Positions 8,911 to 17,369 of a stretch of 64,000 nucleotides of DNA are shown here, one piece after another. The stretch spans positions 34,266 through 98,265 of the forward strand of contig CAZMOZ010000016.1 in NCBI GenBank assembly GCA_964568145.1. The letters run 5' to 3'. Position numbers and translations under genes: made by a program. The notes under the pieces were generated by a model. The model had not been told where the DNA came from. It worked only from the letters and a program-made list of their open reading frames with translations, and did not search any database. This stretch comes from DSVZ01 sp964568145. Its GTDB lineage: Bacteria > Verrucomicrobiota > Verrucomicrobiia > Limisphaerales > J093. The stretch's first letter is position 1. Each line of letters starts with the position of its first letter.

Positions 8911-9521
8911 CCAGCCGTCCCCCACTCGATCCCGAGGAACGTCGACTGCTCCTCGCCCTGGCCCGGGAAGCTGTGTGCCGCGGTGTGACGGGCGCGCCGT
9001 TGCCGGAGATCGAGGCGTGCAAGGTGCCGCCGCGGCTGGCGGAGCCGGTCGGCTGCTTCGTCACGCTCACGCGCGAAGGCGTCTTGCGCGGCTGCATCGG
9101 CAACCTCGAGCCCCGCTGGCCGCTGTGGCAGGCGGTGCTGGAAAACGCCCGCGCCGCCGCCACCCGCGACCGCCGCTTCCCGCCGGTCGCACCGGACGAA
9201 GTGGAGACGCTCCGCATCGAGATCAGCGTGCTCACGCCGCCGCAGCCGCTGGTCTGCGATTCGCCGGACGCGCTGCTGGCTCAACTGGCGCCGGGCCGCG
9301 ACGGGGTGCTGCTCGAGCTGGGCGCGCGGCGGGCGACGTTCCTGCCGCAAGTCTGGGACAAGCTCACGGACAAGGTCACCTTTCTGGACCAACTGGCGCT
9401 GAAGGCCGGCGGCACGGCGGGCGACTGGTGGCGGCCGGACGCGCGTGTCTCCATCTACGCCGTCGAGCATTTCGCGGAACCCGACGAACCCGGCGCGGCG
9501 CCCGACCCGCCGGGCGCTTGA
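8898..9521 (+). CDS. AMMECR1-domain protein (AmmeMemoRadiSam system)
   Basis: This is the third member of the AmmeMemoRadiSam trio. The 207-residue product carries the invariant AMMECR1 hexapeptide in EGVLRGCIGNLEP (about residues 61-72). It also has the downstream FPPVAPDEVETLRIEISVL and LPQVWDKLTDKVTFL segments typical of the family. The biochemical role is unknown. The likely start is GTG at 8898, with another GTG at 8907. Either lies within the end of the flippase gene, so the two are translationally linked. This places the trio's third gene in a glycan gene cluster rather than beside memo. Confidence 0.9.
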   Translation: MRPVTSRPPLDPEERRLLLALAREAVCRGVTGAPLPEIEACKVPPRLAEPVGCFVTLTREGVLRGCIGNLEPRWPLWQAVLENARAAATRDRRFPPVAPDEVETLRIEISVLTPPQPLVCDSPDALLAQLAPGRDGVLLELGARRATFLPQVWDKLTDKVTFLDQLALKAGGTAGDWWRPDARVSIYAVEHFAEPDEPGAAPDPPGA

Positions 9522-9552
9522 ACGCGGTCGCCACCGGGACTAGTCTGCCGCC

Positions 9553-9774
9553 ATGGACATGGCCACCGTCTTCCGCACCTTCAACGCCCCCGAGGCGCAC
9601 GTCATCCGCGGCCGGCTCGAGGCCGCCGGCATCGAGGCCAGCGTTCGCAATGAGTATTCCGCCAGTGCTCTCGGCGCCGGTGGTATCGCTGGCGTGGAGT
9701 ACTACGTGGATGTCCCGGAGGACTCCGCCGAGGCGGCGCGGGAGTTGCTCCGCTCGCCGGCCCAGCCCGAATGA
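9553..9774 (+). CDS. DUF2007 small protein
   Basis: A 73-residue protein of the DUF2007 type (sometimes called putative signal transducing protein). Its signature is an N-terminal VFRTFNAPEAHVIRGRLEAA helix followed by GIEASVRNEY and the EYYVDVPEDSAEAARELL tail, forming a compact ferredoxin-like fold. Many relatives are fused to or encoded near zinc-ribbon or membrane proteins, but no function is established. It is 31 bases after AMMECR1 and probably shares its transcript. Confidence 0.8.
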   Translation: MDMATVFRTFNAPEAHVIRGRLEAAGIEASVRNEYSASALGAGGIAGVEYYVDVPEDSAEAARELLRSPAQPE

Positions 9775-9963
9775 ACCGGACGACCGCCAGCGAAAAGCCG
9801 TCCGGCGGGGCAAAACGGGCCATGAGCTTCAGCCGCGGAGCAGGTTGGCGGGGTGGCTGGCTTTTCCAGCCGGAAGCATGGAAGCCGCTTCCAGCCGTTA
9901 CACAGTCTCCCCGCCTTGCGCTATTTGCGCCTTTCTGCGGCCTTCTTGATCGCGAAATTTAGG

Positions 9964-11346
<1,383 letters not shown>

Positions 11347-11369
11347 GCCGCGGGTGGGAGGCCGGGAGG

Positions 11370-11446
11370 CAGTATTCAGTAATCAGTAATCAGGAGCCAG
11401 TAGTCAGAAGCCAGGAGCCAGAATCCAGTATCCGGCATCTGGCATT
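11370..11446. repeat. Degenerate 7-bp tandem array
   Basis: About eleven heptamers in phase, beginning CAGTATT, CAGTAAT, CAGTAAT, CAGGAGC, then CAGTAGT and CAGAAGC. It lies in the convergent gap between the FAD oxidoreductase and HEAT-repeat genes. Confidence 0.8.
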
Positions 11447-11503
11447 CGCCTTCCGATCCTTCCCAACCGCCCGGAGTCACGGTCCCCGCTCCCTGGAGGC
11501 AAT

Positions 11504-12463
11504 CTACTTGGCGGCCGGCTCGATCAATTGTGGAGGAGCAACCGGATCGGATGTCGCTTCCCGCCCCGCCAGCGCCCAGCGGGCGGCGCTGCGCACCGCT
11601 TCGCTCGCGTCGTTGGTGGCCATCTGGAGCGCGGCGATGGCCGACGGCGTGAGCGTCTCCAGGGTGCCCAGCGCGTGCGCCGCCAGTGTCCGTGGGTCTT
11701 CGTGAAGGTCTGATCCGAGCAAGTCAGCCAGCGCGTCCGCAGTCAAGGACGGTTCGTGTCGCTGCGCCGCCAGATGCAAGGCCGCACTGAGCCGGACCCA
11801 GGCTTCCCGATGCCGGAGTTCTGTGACGAGAATCTGCAAGAGAACCGGATTGGACGGGGCTATGGCTTGAAGCGCGCGGAATGCCGAACGGCGCACATGC
11901 CACGTCGGGTGCCGCAGAAGGGCGAGCAGCGGCGGAACGACTTCGGCAGCATCCGGGTGGACCTGCGCCAGTGCATCCGCGGCCCCAGTGGATTCAAACA
12001 GATCATTGCTGGAAACCAGGGCCAGCAGGTCCGGCGCAAGAATGTGGGCGCTCCAACGCAGGGAACCGGAAGTGATTCGTTGGATGGCCTCCATCCGCAG
12101 ACGGGCGGGCGTGTACTCAGATGGTCTGCCAAGAATTGCTGAGGCGCGGACCAGCCAGTTCGGCGCTCCGATTCCACGCAAATGGAGGACGGCCCTTTCG
12201 GCCAGGGTCGGGTGTGCCTTGAGCATCGCGCGCCAGACGGGCAGCGCCTCGTCGCCCCAGCTCATCAACTCATCCAGCGCGGCAAACCGTTTAACCCGGT
12301 CCTTTGAGAAGCGCAGTTCCACCATCCACGCGCTGACGGGCCTGCCTCCCACTCGAGGTTCCGCGGGCCGGCTGACCATCCAGATCGTCCCGGCCGCCAG
12401 CGCCAGGCCAATCGCCGCCGCGGCCCGCCACTTCCAACCGAGTCTGGCCCACAAGCGCTTCAT
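11504..12463 (-). CDS. HEAT-repeat protein with N-terminal membrane anchor
   Basis: The 319-residue product begins MKRLWARLGWKWRAAAAIG and runs into a hydrophobic stretch, so it has a signal anchor or an uncleaved signal peptide. The rest is alpha-helical with HEAT/PBS-lyase-like repeats, for example VVPPLLALLRHPTWHVRRSA and TWHVRRSAFRALQAI, then LVTELRHREAWVRLSAALHL and LSADLHEDP-like segments. Such scaffolds bind other proteins; no enzymatic motif is visible. The start at 12463 was chosen because the frame upstream to 12685 translates a heptamer array. I infer an extracytoplasmic scaffold; the partner is unknown. Confidence 0.7.
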   Translation of the reverse strand: MKRLWARLGWKWRAAAAIGLALAAGTIWMVSRPAEPRVGGRPVSAWMVELRFSKDRVKRFAALDELMSWGDEALPVWRAMLKAHPTLAERAVLHLRGIGAPNWLVRASAILGRPSEYTPARLRMEAIQRITSGSLRWSAHILAPDLLALVSSNDLFESTGAADALAQVHPDAAEVVPPLLALLRHPTWHVRRSAFRALQAIAPSNPVLLQILVTELRHREAWVRLSAALHLAAQRHEPSLTADALADLLGSDLHEDPRTLAAHALGTLETLTPSAIAALQMATNDASEAVRSAARWALAGREATSDPVAPPQLIEPAAK

Positions 12464-12586
12464 GGCTGGTGCCCAGCCTCGGTATAGCCAACCACGCGTC
12501 GGTTCAACCTGAATTCCGAACTTCGGCAGGCGCGCCGCGTTCTGACGAACACCGTCACGCGGGCGGCTGGCCAGAAGACAGAAGGC

Positions 12587-12628
12587 GGCATCTGGCATCT
12601 GGAATCTGGCATCCGCCGTCCGCCATCC
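12587..12628. repeat. Degenerate 7-bp tandem array
   Basis: Six units in phase, beginning GGCATCT, GGCATCT, GGAATCT, then GGCATCC, GCCGTCC and GCCATCC. It sits between the HEAT-repeat gene and the 3' end of the aldolase-like gene. Confidence 0.75.
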
Positions 12629-12641
12629 AGGGCGCGGCCGC

Positions 12642-13964
12642 TCAACCAAACATCCGCTTGAGCCGCCAGGCGTCGTAGGCCGCACGCTGGGCGGGGGTCA
12701 TCTTCGCGAAGTCCGGCGCGCCATCGGCCCGCACCGGCCAGGCGGGGGCGGGCTCGGCGGATCCCGGATGCCTGATCCCGGATGCCGGATGCCGGATGCC
12801 AAGGGGACTGTGGACTCGGGACTGTGGACTCGGAACTTCGCCTTCGCGTCCGGCCAGCGGGTTGTTCCGCACTTCGACGCTTGTCCGCGACCCACCGCCA
12901 TAGCTCATGGCCTGGTCGGTCAGTTCGAGGTCTTTTTCCAGCGGGCGATGCGGCTTGAGGCCCTTGCCTTGCAGAACCCCGTGGTAGGCCCGCACCGCCT
13001 CTTCGGGCGTGACGCGGCCGTCGGTGATGAGCCGCAGCATCTCGATGAACGCGAGCTGGTGTTCAGCGTGGTTGATCTTGCGGCCGAACAGCGCCACGCG
13101 CGCGCCGTACTTCTGCGCGTCGTGGATGAGCTGGAAGGCGTCGTAGGTCGTGCCCGCGCCGCCGCCGAGGACGCCGACCACCATGTTCGGGTCGTACTGG
13201 CAGAGCTCCTCGAGCGCGCGCGGCCCGTGATAGACGATCTTCAGGAACAACGGCCGCCCGGCCTCCGGCACGCCGGCCAGCGTCCGCAGGATGTTGTCAT
13301 TGATGAACTCGCCGAGCTTCTCCGCCGGGATGCCGCTGGCCACGTTCGGGTCGAAGACCTCGAGGAAGTGGCGGAACTGCTTCCGCTCGGCCTCTTCGCG
13401 AAATTCCTTGTAGGCAAGGAGTGTCTGGCGGTCCTGTTCGAGGTCGTTGACCCAGGTGACGCTGTACAGGCCGAGGTTGGCGCCGGGGAAGTCGTCCGAA
13501 CTACGGTCGCACTCGACCCGCCCGCACTGGATCTGGTCAATGCTCGCGCTGCGGAAAGGCTGCGCCGGCTCCCGCGTGTAGCTGCCGTGGCGGGCGGCCC
13601 AGACGTCGGTGGTGTCGTTGGCGCGGGCGGCGGGCGTGACCGGCGACTCGCGGAACAGGCCTTCCTGGATGGTCAGCACGTCGTTCACGTAAGCCGACAT
13701 CAACATGATGTCCACCAGGCCCTGCTGGGTGACTTCGCGGATGATGTCGAGGAACTCGGGCAGGTTGCGGTAGCCGAATTCCTCGCGCGTCCAGACCTCG
13801 GGCGAGAACTGGGCGGGCCGCGCGCCCCGGGCGGACAGATACGACCGCGGCCCTGGCGCGCGCACGCCGAAGGCCATGTCCGCGTCCTTGGCGTCGGCGA
13901 GGATGAACGCGCGGGACCGCGGGTTGGCGCGAATCTCGGCAAGCTTGGCGTCGAGGGATTTCAT
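12642..13964 (-). CDS. Putative class I aldolase-like TIM-barrel protein, BMC-associated
   Basis: The 440-residue product has barrel-strand motifs reminiscent of DeoC/LacD/FbaB aldolases: AFILADAKDADMAFG near the N-terminus, GLVDIMLMSAYVND, PLFLKIVYHGP with a possible Schiff-base lysine, and NMVVGVLGGGAGTTYDAF resembling a phosphate-binding loop, then ARVALFGRKI. I cannot name the substrate. After the core (about residue 375) comes a linker encoded by a 91-bp heptamer array and then an amphipathic helix, MTPAQRAAYDAWRLKRMFG, at the very C-terminus. It could act with the microcompartment aldolase next door, but the class assignment is tentative. Confidence 0.6.
   Translation of the reverse strand: MKSLDAKLAEIRANPRSRAFILADAKDADMAFGVRAPGPRSYLSARGARPAQFSPEVWTREEFGYRNLPEFLDIIREVTQQGLVDIMLMSAYVNDVLTIQEGLFRESPVTPAARANDTTDVWAARHGSYTREPAQPFRSASIDQIQCGRVECDRSSDDFPGANLGLYSVTWVNDLEQDRQTLLAYKEFREEAERKQFRHFLEVFDPNVASGIPAEKLGEFINDNILRTLAGVPEAGRPLFLKIVYHGPRALEELCQYDPNMVVGVLGGGAGTTYDAFQLIHDAQKYGARVALFGRKINHAEHQLAFIEMLRLITDGRVTPEEAVRAYHGVLQGKGLKPHRPLEKDLELTDQAMSYGGGSRTSVEVRNNPLAGREGEVPSPQSRVHSPLGIRHPASGIRHPGSAEPAPAWPVRADGAPDFAKMTPAQRAAYDAWRLKRMFG
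12759..12849. repeat. 7-bp tandem array inside a coding sequence
   Basis: Thirteen heptamers in phase, starting GGATCCC, GGATGCC and TGATCCC and ending CTTCGCC, TTCGCGT. The array lies in frame within the aldolase-like gene. Because 7 x 3 = 21, it is translated as a seven-residue repeat (GIRHPAS, GIRHPGS). Confidence 0.85.
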
Positions 13965-14111
13965 GCGCTAACCACAAAGGCACGCAAAGCCCGAGAGCAT
14001 CCGATGGCGGCACGTTTGAGGCCGGGTTTGGACTTCGAGACGCGGACGTGGATGAAGACGGCGGAACGGCGATGTTTTGACAGCCGGGGCGCCGTCCCGA
14101 CACCGGCACCG

Positions 14112-14327
14112 ATGCCGACAGTGATGAGCATCGGGCCGTACCGTTTCCATTTCTAAAGCCGGGAGGGCCGGGAGCCGCCGCACATCCACGTGGCCCGCGA
14201 TGATTTTGAAGCCAAGTTCTGGCTGGACCCGATCACGCTCGCGGCGAGTTTTGGCTTCCGCCCGGCGGAACTGCGCGACCTCCAGCGGCCGGTGGAAGAG
14301 CATCGCCAAACGTTGATCGCCGCGTAG
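14112..14327 (+). pseudogene. DUF4160 protein with one in-frame stop
   Basis: The frame from ATG 14112 reads MPTVMSIGPYRFHF, then TAA at 14154-14156. It continues in the same frame as SREGREPPHIHVARDDFEAK and FWLDPITLAASFGFRPAELR up to TAG at 14325. This is a complete 71-codon DUF4160 sequence, including the diagnostic EPPHIHV motif. An aromatic codon (TAT or TAC) is expected where the TAA stands, so one base change explains the stop. DUF4160 genes commonly sit just upstream of DUF2442 genes, as here, and the pair has been suggested to be toxin-antitoxin-like. It is either a recent pseudogene or a base-call error. Confidence 0.8.
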
Positions 14328-14331
14328 ATTC

Positions 14332-14610
14332 GTGTCCATGGACAATAACGCAGCATCCCCGGTGATCGCGGTGCGCTGCTGGATCGAAGGCCGGCGCGTC
14401 TGGCTCGAGCTGGGCGACCAGCGATTGGTCAGCTTTCCCGCCGCAAAGTATCCGCGGCTGGCCAATGCCAGCGAGGAAGCGCTGGCCCAGGTGCGGCTCC
14501 GTGTCGGCGGCCGGGCCCTGCGGTGGGAGAACCTCGATGAGGACATCTGGGTGGAAGACGCGGTGCTGGGCCGTTTTCCCCGGTCCAAGACCGAGACGAT
14601 CTCCGCGTAG
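14332..14610 (+). CDS. DUF2442 protein
   Basis: A protein of about 92 residues of the DUF2442 family, with the typical LELGDQRLVSFPAAKYPRL and DEDIWVEDAVLGR segments. The start is GTG 14332 (MSMDNN) or ATG 14338. Its partner DUF4160 ends only four to ten bases upstream. In many genomes DUF2442 follows DUF4160 and is proposed to be the DNA-binding or antitoxin-like half. No experimental role is known to me. The pair interrupts the minus-strand BMC gene run, which suggests a later insertion. Confidence 0.8.
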   Translation: MSMDNNAASPVIAVRCWIEGRRVWLELGDQRLVSFPAAKYPRLANASEEALAQVRLRVGGRALRWENLDEDIWVEDAVLGRFPRSKTETISA

Positions 14611-14633
14611 CCCGGTTCCAGCCGCATGATGCC

Positions 14634-15704
14634 TCACTTCATCTGCGCCAGGATCTGGTCGGTGACCGCCTGCACCACCGCCTCGGCCTCGGCATCCGGG
14701 CCCGCCGTCGTCTCCGCCCGAGCCGGCACCTGACAGGTCACGCCGGGGCGCCATTCGTCGTTGTCGCAAAGCTCGCATTCCTTGAGCCCGTAACGCGGGT
14801 CCACGTAGCCGAGGCTTTGCTTGATCTTGAGCAGGTCCTGGAGCTGCTGGGGTGAGAAGGTGTTCGGCTTCACCCCGAGTTGCGTGGTGACGAGCAGCGT
14901 GCGGCAGTACGCCTCGATGATCTCCATCCGCCAGTAGGCCTCCTCGAGGTTCTTGTGGCTCCAGGTCACGACGCCGTGGTTGGCCATGAGGATGGTGTTG
15001 TGCTGGTCCACCAAGTCGGCGACCAGCCTGCCCATCTCCGGGGTTCCCGGCGTGCGGTACGGCGCGACCGCGACGGCGCAGAAGACCTCGTACTCGGGCA
15101 ACATGCACGTGGGCGGCGCGACACCCGCCACGGCGAAGCCCGTGGCGTACGGCGGATGGCAATGGCACGTGGCCACGGCCTGGGGCTGCCGTTGCATGAT
15201 CTGCAGGTGCATCAGGATTTCGCTGGTGCGTTTTCTCGCGCCCAGAAGCTGGTTGCCCTCGAAATCCACCAGGCACATGTCCTCGGGCTTGAGCGAGCCC
15301 TTGCTGACCAGTGTGGGCGTGCAGATGGCGATGTCCTCGCCGACGCGGATGGCCATGTTGCCGCCGTTGCCGTCCACGTACTCGCGCAGCCACAAGCGCC
15401 GGCCCATCTCGCAAATCTGCTGCTTGAGATCAAGCGCGTAGGCGGAGTTGAAGAACGCCTCGAGCTCGGCCTTCGGCGACCTGGAGTTCAGCGGCCGGGC
15501 GGGCGGACGCAATTCGTCCTGGGCGGCCGGTTTGCTCGGCGCGCCGTTCGCGGCAACAGCCGGCCTGCCGCCGCCCCGCTCCAGCGTGTCCCGCACGAGG
15601 TCGCGGGCGGACGGCGTCAAAATCGCCTCGGCCGGCAGGGTGTTCAGGTCCACGCCCCGGCGGAGCATGTCTTCGATGTCGCGGGCGCTGATGACTTTTT
15701 TCAT
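14634..15704 (-). CDS. Class II (zinc) aldolase, microcompartment type
   Basis: A 356-residue aldolase of the L-fuculose-phosphate/L-rhamnulose-phosphate aldolase family, expected to give DHAP and lactaldehyde. The zinc site is visible: HCHPPYATGFA with His about 181 and 183, and ANHGVVT with His about 243. GNGGNMAIR forms the phosphate loop. The first 17 residues, MKKVISARDIEDMLRRG, form an amphipathic helix, followed by a second helix and a Pro/Ala-rich linker to about residue 95. This is the layout of a BMC encapsulation peptide. The ATG at 15704 was chosen because the longer frame to 15854 translates a palindromic repeat. I infer that this is the signature enzyme of the compartment. Confidence 0.88.
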   Translation of the reverse strand: MKKVISARDIEDMLRRGVDLNTLPAEAILTPSARDLVRDTLERGGGRPAVAANGAPSKPAAQDELRPPARPLNSRSPKAELEAFFNSAYALDLKQQICEMGRRLWLREYVDGNGGNMAIRVGEDIAICTPTLVSKGSLKPEDMCLVDFEGNQLLGARKRTSEILMHLQIMQRQPQAVATCHCHPPYATGFAVAGVAPPTCMLPEYEVFCAVAVAPYRTPGTPEMGRLVADLVDQHNTILMANHGVVTWSHKNLEEAYWRMEIIEAYCRTLLVTTQLGVKPNTFSPQQLQDLLKIKQSLGYVDPRYGLKECELCDNDEWRPGVTCQVPARAETTAGPDAEAEAVVQAVTDQILAQMK

Positions 15705-15745
15705 GGGAAGGGGTGAGAAAAGGGCTCCAAGTGGCGAAGGTTGCA

Positions 15746-15806
15746 CCCAAAAACCGAAGTTGAGCCGGATGGGAATCCGGCGCTGCGGGCAACTTCGGTT
15801 TTCGGG
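15746..15806. repeat. Palindromic element, copy 1
   Basis: Arms CCCAAAAACCGAAGTTG (15746-15762) and CAACTTCGGTTTTCGGG (15790-15806) are inverted repeats with one mismatch in 17. The copy lies about 40 bases upstream of the class II aldolase start, so it would be in that gene's leader if transcribed from the BMC operon. Confidence 0.85.
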
Positions 15807-15939
15807 CGAGAGCCGGCTTGCGGCATTCCGCTGAATCCCGCCGGGTTGCTCCACGAAAGCTTGGAAATCCTCCGTGGCGCGTCACCGCGCGTATCGTGAT
15901 CGCGCGGTGCGAAAATGGAGTCCGGGAACCTCACCCGGC

Positions 15940-16182
15940 TCAAGCGGCCGAAGCTGTCGGCTGAAGTAGCTCGACCCGGACGATGTGCAGGGGCGAGCCG
16001 TGAACGATCTTCTCGGGCAAGCCGGTGGCGGCATCGGGAGCGAGCGCAATCTCGACTGTATGCTTCGTGATCATCAGAAAATCCCGGTGGGGAATGTCGA
16101 AACTCCTCCCGTCGGTGAACACGATCCGAAACGGCACGAAGGGCTGTTGATCGCGCAAGGCTTTCAGGTCTTCCGGTCGCAT
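15940..16182 (-). CDS. Unknown 80-residue protein in the BMC operon
   Basis: The product begins MRPEDLKALRDQQPFVPFRI and continues with VFTDGRSFDIPHRDFLMITK, a beta-rich small domain. I recognise the pattern from unnamed planctomycete and verrucomicrobial proteins but know no function. It lies between the BMC-P gene (16321) and the aldolase gene (15704) on the same strand, with gaps of about 140 and 235 bases. It may therefore be co-transcribed with the shell genes or be a passenger. There is no signal peptide, membrane segment or catalytic motif. Confidence 0.65.
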   Translation of the reverse strand: MRPEDLKALRDQQPFVPFRIVFTDGRSFDIPHRDFLMITKHTVEIALAPDAATGLPEKIVHGSPLHIVRVELLQPTASAA

Positions 16183-16320
16183 AACACAACGCGAGTTTAG
16201 GATCGCCGGCGTGACCTGGCAACAGCGTGGCGCGGCGCGGCCAGGTGCCGTCGGTTCCGCCTGGCGTCCTGTCCGGAGCCTTGCGGCCAGCCCGGCTTGC
16301 TGAATGTCGCCAGTACGCGC

Positions 16321-16623
16321 TCATGCGAAAGGGCTGTAAAACACCTCGTCAATGAGCGCGGTGTTGATGGCGTCCACCGGCGTGGGCTGGGGAAACGGCT
16401 GGGCGGCCTCGCGGCCTTCGATGTAGCCGATTACGTCGCCCACGCCCCCGCCCAGATTGTCATAAACCACGAGGCTGGGATCCTTGCTGAGCGTGATGGG
16501 CGACGCGCCGGCCTTCGGGAAATGCTCGCGGGTGAACGGGCTCACCAGCAGCCAGCGCCCGCCCGTGAACGGCGGGATGGTGCGGTTCAGCGTCACGCGG
16601 CCGATGACGGTGCCGAGTTTCAT
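16321..16623 (-). CDS. BMC-P pentameric shell protein (EutN/CcmL type)
   Basis: Pentamers of this fold cap the vertices of the icosahedral microcompartment shell. The 100-residue product starts MKLGTVIGRVTLNRTIPPFT and contains LVVYDNLGGGVGDVIGYIEG, the typical glycine-rich turn at the pentamer axis. It ends with a DAINTALIDEV strand. Its ATG overlaps the stop of the upstream BMC-P gene by four bases (16620-16623), so the two pentamers are co-translated. It is one of three BMC-P paralogues here. Confidence 0.92.
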   Translation of the reverse strand: MKLGTVIGRVTLNRTIPPFTGGRWLLVSPFTREHFPKAGASPITLSKDPSLVVYDNLGGGVGDVIGYIEGREAAQPFPQPTPVDAINTALIDEVFYSPFA

Positions 16624-16958
16624 GACGAGGGGCGGGGAGCGGGCGGCGGGGGGCGGTTCAGCCCGCCCGCCGAATCCTGGAGTGCGGTTGTCCCCGGTGT
16701 GACTTCGTCCACGATGCCGATGATCATCCAGCGCGCGGGGCTCTGGTCGTCGCCCACCGCCCGGCGGGCGGCCAGGCCGTCGCTGGAGAGGATGACCCGC
16801 TGGTGCAGGCCGGCGCCGAGGGCGTCGAGGGCGACGAGCGGTGCGGCTTCCGGCTGGCCGTCGCGGCCGATCGGCTGGCAGATGATCAGCCGCCAGCCGG
16901 CGAAGCTGGGGTGCTTGCGGGTGGCCGTGACATTGCCTTCGACGCGGGCGAGCAACAT
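16620..16958 (-). CDS. BMC-P pentameric shell protein, Pro-rich tail
   Basis: A 112-residue EutN/CcmL-domain vertex protein: MLLARVEGNVTATRKHPSFA, LVALDALGAGLHQRVIL and MIIGIVDEVTPG are the standard strands. The ILSSDGLAARRAVG segment replaces the more usual glycine-rich motif. A Pro-rich tail of about 15 residues follows the domain. It is translationally coupled to the next BMC-P gene. The three pentamer genes differ clearly in sequence, so they may occupy distinct vertices or mix. Confidence 0.9.
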   Translation of the reverse strand: MLLARVEGNVTATRKHPSFAGWRLIICQPIGRDGQPEAAPLVALDALGAGLHQRVILSSDGLAARRAVGDDQSPARWMIIGIVDEVTPGTTALQDSAGGLNRPPPPAPRPSS

Positions 16959-16960
16959 GG

Positions 16961-16992
16961 AACTTAGAAGTCAGGAGTTGGAAGCTAGAATG
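16961..16992. repeat. 7-bp tandem array in the BMC operon
   Basis: Units AACTTAG, AAGTCAG, GAGTTGG and AAGCTAG. The array fills the 12-base gap between the S23-type gene and the BMC-P gene and also encodes the last residues of the S23-type protein. Confidence 0.75.
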
Positions 16993-17336
16993 CGCGCGGA
17001 GTAACCGTGGAGGAGGCGGCCGACCTCATCGTACAAAGTCAACAACTCGCTGCTGTCGCCGTAACCGAGATCTTTCGCGAGTAGAAGGTAATAATGGCTC
17101 TCCTCCAAGGAACCTTGGGCAATGTTAAAGAACCGGGCCTTGTCGTTGGCACCACGCTTAGGAAATCCCTCGGCAATGTTTGCCGCGATGGACACGGCCG
17201 CACGGCGCAGTTGTGACGTCAGTCCAAAGCGTTCTTCCGATGAAAATCCCTGAGTGAAACGATACACCGCCAGCACAAATTGGTGCGCTTTCCGCCAAAC
17301 TACCAGATCCTGAAAGCTGCGTGCCGGTGTGCTCAT
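16971..17336 (-). CDS. Four-helix-bundle protein (S23/23S rRNA IVP type)
   Basis: A 121-residue all-helical protein with the family pattern FQDLVVWRKAHQFVLAVYRF, RFGLTSQLRRAAVSIAANIA, EGFPKRG and SLEESHYYLLLAKDLGY. Homologues are encoded in the intervening sequences of 23S rRNA or as stand-alone genes, and a diversity-generating-retroelement relative is known. The role is structural or unknown. It has no known link to microcompartments, and its DNA is visibly richer in A/T than the flanking BMC genes. Heptamer arrays abut it on both sides (16961-16992 and 17335-17369). I infer a later insertion carried by or targeted to the repeats. Confidence 0.88.
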   Translation of the reverse strand: MSTPARSFQDLVVWRKAHQFVLAVYRFTQGFSSEERFGLTSQLRRAAVSIAANIAEGFPKRGANDKARFFNIAQGSLEESHYYLLLAKDLGYGDSSELLTLYDEVGRLLHGYSARILASNS

Positions 17337-17369
17337 TCTAGCTTCTCACTTCTAACTCCTCGCTCCTCA
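17335..17369. repeat. 7-bp tandem array in the BMC operon
   Basis: Five units: ATTCTAG, CTTCTCA, CTTCTAA, CTCCTCG and CTCCTCA. It exactly spans the gap between the aldehyde dehydrogenase stop and the S23-type start. Confidence 0.8.

Noticed and set aside
7228..8925. 565-codon open frame on the minus strand
   Set aside because: It is antisense to the glycosyltransferase and flippase genes; its composition (Arg/Gln/His rich) is typical of a shadow frame.
12464..12685. N-terminal extension of the HEAT-repeat protein
   Set aside because: The extension is read through a heptamer array; a signal-anchor start at 12463 explains the protein better.
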